Positions 10,016 to 18,273 of a stretch of DNA of 28,077 bases are shown here, one piece after another (within the stretch, counting starts at the first letter, position 1; each line of letters begins with the position of its first letter). The translations under genes were made by a program, and so were the position numbers. Below the pieces are notes generated by a model. That model was not told the DNA's origin and ran no database searches. It worked only from the letters and a program-made list of their open reading frames with translations. The DNA comes from Pleurotus ostreatus/Saccharomyces cerevisiae fusant. Taxonomy: Eukaryota > Opisthokonta. Where the stretch lies: NCBI GenBank assembly GCA_024196135.1, contig JAMQCK010000331.1:1-28077 (forward strand). Reading direction: 5' to 3'.

Positions 10016-10108
10016 CTGAGGATGTTGTCGCTCATCCTCATCAGCCAATCGCCTCTCCCACCCCACCAACAACCAAACAGTCTCTCTTCTCCTCTCTCAT
10101 CCAACAAC

Positions 10109-10430
10109 ATGTACAAGTTCGCCGTCGTCATTGTCGCCACCTTCGCCGTCTTCTTCGGCCAGGCGTCCGCTGCGGCTCTGCTCGCTGACAACCCGGGTCA
10201 GTTGAGCTTGCCTGTCATCAGCGCGCTGAATACTCACCTGTTCGCAGTCGACGCCTGCAACGGCAGCAACCACTACGGCGAGGGCCACGACTGCGCGTTT
10301 AAGAGCGCGGATGGTACCGCCGAGGGCAGTGAGTAGCTATAATTCATGCTGGTCTCGCGGGGGATTGATGAGATGCATTTCAGTCTGCCACAAGGACGGC
10401 AGCGGCGTCCTCGTCTGCGTTCCAAACTAA
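10109..10430 (+). CDS. Small secreted four-cysteine peptide, copy B
   Basis: Exons 10109-10196, 10248-10328 and 10384-10430 encode 71 residues. The signal peptide differs from the other copies at two sites (VVIVATF instead of AVAIVAAF), and residue 23 is Ala as in copy D. The mature region is identical to the other three copies. Intron 1 closely matches intron 1 of copy C, while intron 2 matches that of copy A with about three changes in 55 nt. The 3' flank (10431-10555, with AATTATCTATCTATTGCGCG) matches that of copy D (13673-13800). The gene points away from A and towards C. Confidence 0.85.
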
Positions 10431-10555
10431 GCGCTTTGGCGCGGTCGACTCGAGTAGTTCAGGGAGGGCTTCGAGACTCGGAGGTGGTTTATATTATGTA
10501 AATTATCTATCTATTGCGCGTCAAGCGCTGTGGAGTGCAACGTCGGTGGTTCATA

Positions 10556-10860
10556 ACCACTACCACTTCATCTCCGAGTAACTTTGCTGCTGCCCTTCGC
10601 CACGGTCGCGTTATTACCTCCGCCGCACCCTCCGCGCGCCCTACCCACAACGACATGAAAGCCATCCCCGACTGACTTGTGCGCGATAGAGCCGAAAATC
10701 CTTAATCTCTTCCCCGAGGTCTTCAATTCCGTGATGTACGCAAAGTTGCGGCGATAGATAAGGTAGGGCTCCTGCCAAGGTATCCGCCTGCGGGGAAGGG
10801 AGGGGCGGGCGCGGGTGGAAGCGCTGATGCCTTTGCGGCAGGAGGAGTAGTTTGTGTCTG
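10556..10860 (+). pseudogene. Truncated, broken copy of the KEN-box gene's C-terminal part
   Basis: The sequence aligns with about 7430-7690 of the gene at 6841-7753. CCTTCGCCACGGTCGCG, ATCCCCGAC, CTCTTCCCCGAGGTCTTC and TATCCGCCTGCGGGG are kept in order. The frame is destroyed by TGA and TAG codons (for example CCCGACTGA near 10668) and small indels. The 5' exons and the promoter with ACGCGT boxes were not copied, so it is a passenger of the duplication. Confidence 0.7.
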
Positions 10861-11519
10861 GTCACGCCTCAGCCTGCACCTTCGACTTGGAGTGCCACCC
10901 GTGGAGACAGAGCATATAATAAGAACACCCGAATTATTGCTGCCTTGCTATCCATATACACCTTGTACACTCCTGAATGCCCCCGCGACATCTAGACAGC
11001 GCTTCCAACCTATACACATACTCATTGTTGTAGCCCGCGCAGACATAAATTTCCTGCTAATACCATATACTGAGCGAAATGTCATGCCTAGTGCGAACCA
11101 GCCGGAGAAATGTCGTCTGGCTACGCGCACTCAGCGAGCTGTCCACGTGATCGTGTCGGCGGTGGCGTGAGAAAGATACGCGTGTTTGACTTTCCCCATT
11201 TGTGATTGTCTTTGTGCCCGTTCGGTGTTGTTCTTGACCGTCATCATCTCCCTCGTCGGTGTGGTCGAACGAACCTTCGTCGCTGCAGGAACCATCTGAG
11301 CACTGCCTTACCTGCCTACGCATCGATCTCCAGGATCATAGCATCAACCTGTGTCCAGCTTTCGCCGTAAGACATCCTCTCGGCCATCGTCACCCATTCG
11401 GACAGATCGAGAACGACCATAAATATGCAAATAAAACTACAGACTCATGTTAGCAAGCGTCTCCGACGACCCGTCCTTCCGCTGGCGCTGAAGAAAGCGT
11501 CGTTCGCGCGCAGGACCGC

Positions 11520-11842
11520 TTAGTTGGGCACGCAGACCAGGACGCCGCTGCCGTCCTTGTGACAGACTGTGATTTTCGTGAGCTCACTGTGGTCAGACTC
11601 GAAAGCAGGATTGGTACTCACTGCCCTCAGCGGTACCATCGGCGCTCTTGAATGCGCAGTCGTGGCCTTCACCGTAGTGGTTGCTGCCGTTGCACGCGTC
11701 GACTGAAGGAATGTGAGTACCCAGCGCGCTTGATGACAGGCAAGCTCGACTGACCAGGGTTGTCAGCGAGCAGTGTCGCAGCAGAAGCCTGGCCGAAGAA
11801 GACGGCGAAGGCGGCGACGATGGCAACGGCAAACTTGTACAT
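11520..11842 (-). CDS. Small secreted four-cysteine peptide, copy C
   Basis: Minus-strand exons 11842-11755, 11702-11622 and 11566-11520 encode 71 residues with the same signal peptide as copy A (AVAIVAAF) and Thr at residue 23. The mature peptide is identical to the other copies and exon differences are synonymous. The gene is mosaic: 3' flank and the last 20 nt of leader are A-like, whereas the TATA box, distal promoter and intron 1 are B-like. Intron 2 is unlike that of any other copy. It converges with B and diverges from D. Confidence 0.85.
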
Positions 11843-11932
11843 TGTGGTGGATGTAGAGGTGAGATGAGGCTGTTGAGTTGTGGTGGAAGAGGCGGTTCGC
11901 TGATGAGGATGGAGGGCAGCGCCGCCCTTCCG

Positions 11933-11940
11933 CTTATATA
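11933..11940 (-). promoter_or_regulatory. TATA box of peptide gene C
   Basis: TATATAAG on the minus strand (plus-strand CTTATATA), in the context GGTATATAAGC, about 91 bp before the ATG. It is of the B type. Confidence 0.7.
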
Positions 11941-12189
11941 CCCCAAAATCGGCCGTCTACCCGGGCTGGACTTGGGCTCTCTGATGACGCCTTGCCGCTC
12001 TGACGATGCGCTGCCCCTCCGACGATGCTCTGCCATTGTGAAGGAGCGCGGCTGGCTCTGCATCGGACGTTGCGGCTGTAGTTGTGGAGTCGAAATGTAT
12101 GCCATCTTTGCGGGCATAAGTGTGAGGTATATTCGGGTGAGGCATTTTCTATTCAAGGAGCCACCCGTCGCCGACTGGGGAGGTTAGGC

Positions 12190-12327
12190 CGCTCGTTTCG
12201 AGACAATAGGTTGCTCATCCGGGACGTTAGGCTGCTCCTCTCGGCCTAATGGGTTGCACACTTCGAGACGATGGGTTGCACACCGGGCGCGATGTGTTGC
12301 TCGTTTGACCCGTTAGGTTGCTCGTTT
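12190..12327 (-). repeat. Degenerate 21-22-bp tandem repeat, inverted partner of 9645-9779
   Basis: On the minus strand about six units each start GAGCAAC or GTGCAAC (one GAGCAGC). The best-kept units read like GTGCAACCCATCGTCTCGAA. Confidence 0.7.
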
Positions 12328-13158
12328 GAGCGATCTCGTGAACATGCCTTGGAGCCCTCGATCGACTGCGTATACAAAATGAGCGGATAATAGAGGCGGT
12401 CATGGCCATTCAGTAGTTAGGCGAGGGAATCATCCGCGGCACTGGACTGATCTCATCCGACCAGGCGGACAGGATTGACCACCGTTTCATTGATTGAATT
12501 GGTGGCAGCGTAGGTGGAGGGCTTCCTTCGAGATCATGGCTCTGTCAGGACGCTTGGCGATGAATGCCTCTATGGAGAGGACGAAGAGGCTATACGACTG
12601 TATATATCCTCTGCTTTCGGTGCGTCATGCAATCATTCATCCTACCCTCAACTCCAAAAAACGAGCCCTCTCGCGGCTTCTGCGTCTTTGGCCTCCCACG
12701 GCAGCAAGCCTATGCGGCGTCGCTCGCCTCGACAGCGCCCATTTCCCTGCGACCACCCAAATTACCCAGCGTCGACTCCACTTCCTTGATGGTTTCGGTA
12801 CTAGTCTATTCAATGCCCTCCCAACACGACTCGAACAACCTCCCCGATATCCCTCGTATTGTGGAGCTCATTTCTGTGCCCGCAGATGTGACACAAAGGT
12901 TACGACTGCTGGGGATGCGTCCTCAATCGGTTTGTGGGTCGCCAATCGGTTACATGGGTCGTCAATCAGCGTGTGAGGAGCGCGTCACGGTTGATGTCAC
13001 GCGTAGCGTTTCGAGGGCTGGTGCCGACATCGGGAGGGTGGAGCGCGAGTTGCGGGCTATAGACTCCCATACACTGCCCGGAGAGGGATGAGGGGATGAG
13101 GTAGGATGCTAGAGAGTTATTGGTCTTAGACGCGCAACTTTCGTGGCGGGAGGTGAGG

Positions 13159-13166
13159 TATAAATA
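13159..13166 (+). promoter_or_regulatory. TATA box of peptide gene D
   Basis: TATAAATA, in the context GGTATAAATACCGG, about 97 bp before the ATG. It is of the A type. Confidence 0.7.
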
Positions 13167-13262
13167 CCGGCCGGGCTAGCGTCCTCTTCCCTCATCAGCC
13201 AACCACCTCTTCCACCACACCAGCAGCCAAACAACCTCTCCTCACCTCTCTCATCCGACAAC

Positions 13263-13672
13263 ATGTACAAGTTTGCCGTCGCCATCGTCGCCGCCTTCGC
13301 CGTCTTCTTCGGCCAGGCGTCCGCTGCGGCTCTGCTCGCTGACAACCCTGGTGAGCTCCCTTCTCTCCAGTACACTGTCTCCTCCTCTGCAGCACCACGT
13401 CCCCTCCTCTTGAAAACTATTTTTTAACATCGCTATCCATCCATCCATTCGTTCCACATCCGTTCGAGCCGTGTACTCACCTCCTCACAGTTGACGCCTG
13501 CAACGGCAGCAACCACTACGGCGAGGGCCACGACTGCGCGTTCAAGAGCGCCGACGGCACCGCCGAGGGGAGTGAGTACTAGGTCGCCTGTATTATGCGA
13601 CATAGTGCTGATGTTTACGCCTCAGTCTGCCACAAGGATGGCAGCGGCGTCCTTGTTTGCGTGCCCAACTGA
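13263..13672 (+). CDS. Small secreted four-cysteine peptide, copy D
   Basis: Exons 13263-13350, 13491-13571 and 13626-13672 encode 71 residues. The signal peptide is AVAIVAAF as in A and C. Residue 23 is Ala as in B, and the nucleotides from TTCTTCGGCCAGGCGTCCGC onward in exon 1 equal B. Intron 1 is 140 nt, against 51-52 nt in the other copies. The proximal leader (CTCATCCGACAAC before ATG) and 3' flank are B-like, but the TATA box and distal promoter are A-like. The stop codon is 207 bp from the convergent second GFA gene. Confidence 0.85.
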
Positions 13673-13879
13673 GCGCGGTGTCGCTGACGACCGGGGAGGG
13701 GTTTCCCGGGTCTGGAGGCGTTGTATCATTGTATAAATTATCTATCTCATACGCGTCGAACGTTGTGGACTGCACCGTCGGTTGCGTTTTCTCGCGTTTG
13801 TGCTCTGAGTTCTGCCAACGCACACGCCATACCAAGAAAAGACCATACATTTCACTTCGAGCCGTGACCCCCAACTTTA

Positions 13880-14861
13880 CTACCACAGATGCTCCGGAAT
13901 CGTCTCCCCGTCCTCCTTATGTCCCTTGTACTTCGGCTTCCCGTCCACGTAGTCGTCCACCCGCTGCTCGTAGAATATGTGGCACGTCGGGAAGAATTTC
14001 TTCTTTCCCTCTGCCGGGGTCATCCCGCCCTTCTTTGACGTCGCCCCGCGCTTCCGCTTCCCCAACGCCAACGCGCCCTTCTCTCCCTTCAGTATCAGTT
14101 GGCTCTCGTTAGGGTGCGGCGTCGAGTCACGCTTCCCATCTTCCGCTTTCGAGCCACCCTCGCCCTCTTCCGTCGCCATCGACCCGCCCTCCCCCGTCGC
14201 CATCGACCCGCCATCCCCCTCCCCCTCCCCATCCCCCTCCGGCAACTCGTCAAAATCAATCAACGACGGATAGATGACCAGTATCTTCCGCCCCTCGTCC
14301 ATGACGGGCGAGCGGCACGTGCGGCAGGCGATCTTGCAGGGGAGCTTGCGCTCGTGCGAGGAGTCGGCGAGGTGGTAGAAGGCGAGGTTGTCGACGCCGG
14401 AGAGGAAGTGGACGTCGGTCTTTTCGAGCATGGCGGTCTGGGTGGAGAGAAGTAAGTTGCGGGGAAGGCGGGAGGGGGAGGAGGAGAAGAGGCGGGGCGG
14501 GTGCAGGAGGGATGGGGAGGGAGAAGGATGTGATGCGTGAAGAGGGATTGTACGCACCCATTGCGCGGGCGAGCCGAAGAGCTTATGGCAGTCGGTGCAG
14601 TGACAGAATTTGGCTTCCATGGGTTCTTCGGTGAGGATGGCGTATTTCACACGATTGCAGTGGCAAGTAGCTGAACGCAGACGCGCTGGTTAGCAATATA
14701 TGCCAAATTGAGAACAGCCTACCCGTATAATAGATCTTGCGATCATCCTTGTCAGGCGGCGGTCCATACGGCGGATGCTGCATCCAGTCGTCGGTCGAGG
14801 GCTCCGGCAGGTGTGCGGCACCGTCATTTTTCGTGTTCGTGGAAGAGCAGCCCCTCGACAT
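13880..14861 (-). CDS. GFA/DUF636-type zinc-binding protein, paralogue 2 with an acidic/basic insert
   Basis: Minus-strand exons 14861-14723, 14670-14558 and 14437-13880 join in phase to 269 residues. Zinc-ligand motifs match paralogue 1: CHC at 49-51, CHCTDC at 69-74 and CKIACRTC at 118-125, followed by DEGRKILVIYPSLIDF. Between that motif and the C-terminal CHIFYEQRV there is an insert of roughly 70 residues absent from paralogue 1. It holds a Gly/Glu-rich stretch with repeated GGSMAT, then a Lys-rich stretch (GKRKRGATSKKGG) that could act as a nuclear localisation signal. The C-terminus DGKPKYKGHKEDGETIPEH again matches paralogue 1. Same intron phases (1, 0) and same 113-nt exon 2 prove common descent. 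The substrate is unknown. Confidence 0.85.
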
Positions 14862-15719
14862 GATTCGGGACGTGTTGAAGATTGCGTTGTAAGACTGCGA
14901 GAAAGAGAAAAGTCGAGGCAGAGAACTATGGGCGCTTAAGAGGCGATATTGGCTGGCGTAGGCTGGCGCGTGATGTCATTTTTGAGGAAGGTCCGAAGAC
15001 TTAGATAAGTCATCTGCGTCACTCGTGGACTCGGCGAAGGCGTTGAAAGGTGTCAGAGCCGATGGCGCCGTTGTTGATGATGCTAGCGCGTCAGACCACC
15101 GGAAAATACCGCGGCCACCAAGTCCACTGCAGCTCCCGAGAAAGAGCTTGTCTGATTTTATCGTGCTGCTTTCTGGAGACTCGAACAAGTCCGCGGTCTA
15201 TTTTCATGCAGTTCGAGCTATGATGGTCGGAAACAAGGACAAATTGTGACGGAGGTATGTTCGAATGGGGACGTTCCTTTGATCCGTCTACGGTCATTTT
15301 GTCCCCGACACGTGGTGGTGATGCACCACACCCCTTCTTCCCTTCCACTTTGTTCGCCAAACTGATTCGCAGGGTCCCAAACTACACTCAAGGTTTGAAA
15401 TGTGAGGCATATGTTAGAACTCGGCCTATGCACGCCCTGCACTGACTTTACGCTGGGCAGCGAATCAGCTGAGGCCTCGCCCGTCCCGTTGACAGCTGGA
15501 ATCATATCGTTAATCTGCCCTCTTTGATATGAATGTTCAGCTTCCTGAGTTGACAGTCCCTTTGCCTAAGCGAGGTGCGCACCTCGAACATCTGACCCCA
15601 ACATGCGCCCAAGAAGGCCGCCTCGCGAATCCCATCCCCCACAACCAACTTCAACATACCAGCCTTCGCCATTCACTACAATGATAACCTTACTCGATGA
15701 CCACTTTGGGGCCGCCTCC
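14862..15719. other. Divergent intergenic region between the GFA gene and the GNAT-like array
   Basis: It must hold the promoters of both flanking genes. No gene seen; frames at 15025-15249 and 15091-15360 have no domains or splice logic. Confidence 0.4.
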
Positions 15720-15744
15720 TGGGCGCCTACTGCTGGCATATATA
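15720..15744 (+). promoter_or_regulatory. Core promoter of G1: TGGGCGCCTA, 9 bp, TATATA
   Basis: TGGGCGCCTA at 15720-15729 is followed after exactly 9 bp by TATATA at 15739-15744, 48 bp before the ATG. The same 10-mer, spacing and TATA occur in front of G2 (18205-18229). Confidence 0.65.
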
Positions 15745-15792
15745 CCCCGCACCGACCCGTGCGCCGCTTCTTCACCCCTCCTTTTGCCCACC

Positions 15793-17507
15793 ATGTCTGT
15801 CGGCGCCTCTGACTCCAGCCAGCCTGCCCAGGGCATATTCCTCTCCGACGGCCTCGCCGGGCATGACCATCGTGCCATGTCACTGATGTATATGTTCGAA
15901 CTCGCTCGGCCTCAGCATCCGGATATCCTCTCCGGGTACCCTTCCGGGCCTGAATTCTTCGCCTTTGTCGACCGGGCCCGCTTCTTCGGCGTGATTATCG
16001 ACGCGGGCGTCAGCGCCCCGGAGGACAACTGGGGGACATCGGGCGCTTATACACAGCCCCTGCTCGAGACGCAGTGGAACGAGGCACGTGTTACGTTGCT
16101 CTGCGATATCTGCATCTGACTACCGTTACACTGGCAGGACGTCTGGGAGCCGCCTCTCGGGATTGAGCCCCAGGGCCTTGAACTACCGACCCTCGGCTTC
16201 GTCTACCTCTTGCCCGCCGGCCTCGAGTCTGAGCGGCATGCCTATCTGGATGTTGGAGACGCTACTGCAGACATGATGGGCACGGGAGAGGCGGGCGCCA
16301 CGCCTGGTAGCCTCCTGAAGGTGGCCCCGCACCTGAACCTCGGGATCTACCTTTCGCCCGCCTTCCATCGCGGGGAGAAAGAGATGGCCTCACTGCGCCG
16401 CGCGCTCAATGAAATGCTGCGGCGCGTATTTACGGACCTGGAGGCGCACCGGGTGCAGGTGCGCCTGCTGGATGGCGTGGACCAGTTCTTCATGAAAGGA
16501 CTGTACCATGATCTGTACGTCTTCGACCGTGCACTGTTTCATTCATTATCATTCTCCTAGTACTCCTCTTCTCTCCCATGCCTTCCATGCATCCTCGTTA
16601 GCGCTCCTTCATCGCCATCTCTCAGTTCTCCTCCTACGTTCCTAGTATTTTCCCTCCACGCTTATGACCTCACTAACGCCTCTCCTAGGGGCTTCCGCGA
16701 GGAAGGCACCCGCCTCGGTGCCTTCTACGACCCGCTCCGGGTGGAGTGGCGCGACGAGCTCACGATGGGAATGTGCGCGACGGACTTTCTGATCCCGCGC
16801 GCGAGAGGGACGATGTGGGATGCGTTGCTGGCGCGGCATGCGAGGTGAGTTGAGCAGGTTTTCTCTTGTTTGCAAATCGTCATCTCCGATGCCCTGCCCT
16901 TACTTTCGCGCCTGCTCATAACCCTTGTTCCCGTGCCTGTCGCCATCGCCATGATTATCCTCCTTCATATTCGGTAGTTCGATGCTTACTGATCCATACA
17001 TCTAGTGAGCAGGAAGAGCTGTCGCGGCAGGAGCAGAGACAGCCGCATGTGGTGCGGCGCTCGTCGAGCTTGGAGACGGCCAGGATGATTAACGACGCCG
17101 TTCCTAGTGCGGCGACGTCCCGTGCGTCGAGCGCGGCCCCGTCCCGCGCATCCAGCGTGTCTCCGTCTCGCGCCTCGAGCGTGGCCCCGTCTCGTGCCTC
17201 GAGCGTCGTCGCATCCCGCGGTCCGTCCCCGCTTCCCTGGGCCGGGGCTGCGACGCCGGACATGCCTTCGTCCACGAAAGAGCTCGCTTCCAATACCGCG
17301 CTCTACGTGCCGCCCGAGATGGACAGCGCGGACGGGTACGACTGGAGCCCCGGCTCGTTCTACGACGCTCGCAACAGCCCCGGCTCGTTCTATGACGCTC
17401 ACAACAGCCCTGTCTCCGAGCATGAATGGCTCTTGAGCGACTTTGAGGGGAGTGTCCCGGAGACTGCCTCGGTCGGCTCGTACGATATGATGAGTGACCT
17501 TGATTAG
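15793..17507 (+). CDS. GNAT acetyltransferase-like paralogue G1 with Ser-rich tail; cofactor motif degenerate
   Basis: Exons 15793-16083, 16138-16514, 16689-16844 and 17006-17507 give 441 residues. Exon 1 encodes the family's N-terminal module (IFLSDGLAGHDHR ... FFGVIID). Exon 2 encodes the first half of a GNAT-like fold, with NLGIYLSPAF (about 164-173) and AHRVQVRLL (about 200-208). Exon 3 has GFREEGTRLGAFY and EWRDELTMGM, as in RimJ/RimL-type transferases. Where G2 and G3 have RNQGLG or RNRGLG, the acetyl-CoA loop, G1 has HRGEKE at about 174-179, so catalysis is doubtful. Exon 4 has ETARMINDAV, tandem APSRASSV-like octapeptides and two SPGSFYDA units. Intron 1 needs either a GC donor (GAG|GCACGT) or a weak GTTACG donor at 16090; the rest is unaffected. 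The ATG is 48 bp after the TATA box. Confidence 0.65.
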
Positions 17508-18204
17508 AGAACGCTGGATGGAAGGAAGGAAGGATTCTCGTAGTAAGAATCCTGCACGTTTCTTGCTTACGCCTGTTGTATCGATTCTGCTGCATTTTGC
17601 TGTGTTGTAGACGCATGTTCTTGGATAATTTGTGTAGCGGGTAAGTATGTCATGCAGTCGCTATGTTCAGGCGCTTGTCACTGTCAGAGTCGAATGTATC
17701 TGCGCAAATAAGCCCGAAGAGTTCCAGCACGTGTCCAATGCTTCTTGCTCTCTACACTCACCAGCAATGTTGCTCAGTCTCCACTTCTGCTGATTATTTT
17801 CCCATCCTCGCGGCTGGGATGTGTTGAGGTAGCGATGAATGCGCGTGTCAAACACGAGGGAGCCATCCGGCCTGTCAAAGCTTGGGACGGGAGCCACGGG
17901 ACCCTGCCTTGGTTTTCGAAGACCGCCCTACCAGCGTCCAGCAATGAGCCGCCCAACGTGGCCTGTACTATTACGACGATGGACATCGTCCTCGAGACTG
18001 CCCACTGAGAGTCGCGATGCTTGCGCTCGGCAGTACCCAGTGGAACAGTTTGCCGTCAGTTCTCCTGCTTCAGAGGTTCCAACCACGACTCCGATTCTCC
18101 TCGAAGGACTAGCTCGGGCCCCTTCACGCGACATCAATCTGGCAACGCCTTGTTTATCTACTTCCCCGCAGACCGCGGGCGCTTGAGGGGCCGCTCGTGA
18201 CTCT
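17508..18204. other. Intergenic region between G1 and G2
   Basis: 3' flank of G1 and upstream region of G2. No gene or clear repeat seen. Confidence 0.4.
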
Positions 18205-18229
18205 TGGGCGCCTAATCCCCTCATATATA
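18205..18229 (+). promoter_or_regulatory. Core promoter of G2: TGGGCGCCTA, 9 bp, TATATA
   Basis: TGGGCGCCTA at 18205-18214 and TATATA at 18224-18229, 44 bp before the ATG, arranged exactly as in front of G1. Confidence 0.65.
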
Positions 18230-18273
18230 CCCTCGCATCAACACCAGTACAGCCTTTCTTCCCCGTTCCCGCG

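Larger units (their letters stand above)
8728..10108. repeat. Spacer between divergent peptide genes A and B; inverted repeat of 11843-13262
   Basis: No gene seen; all frames are short. Read in reverse, the region aligns in order with the spacer between C and D: the part next to A (8890-9085, with GTGACATCAACCGTGAC and TCGGCACTAGCCCTCGAAACG) matches the part next to D (about 12880-13085), and the part next to B matches the part next to C. Each spacer carries both promoters and one 21-bp repeat tract. Confidence 0.7.
10556..11842 (+). repeat. Direct segmental duplication, right copy (partner of 7430-8727)
   Basis: Right copy of the block described at 7430-8727: broken gene fragment, then the shared flank with no gene at about 10861-11519, then minus-strand peptide gene C. 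Divergence is clear in the flanks and low in the peptide gene. Confidence 0.7.
11843..13262. repeat. Spacer between divergent peptide genes C and D; inverted repeat of 8728-10108
   Basis: No gene seen. The part next to C (TATATAAG promoter, 21-bp tract, GGTCATGGCCATTCAG and GGACAGGATTGACCACCGTTT) matches the part next to B in reverse. The part next to D matches the part next to A in reverse. Relative to the genes it flanks, this spacer is flipped. Confidence 0.7.
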
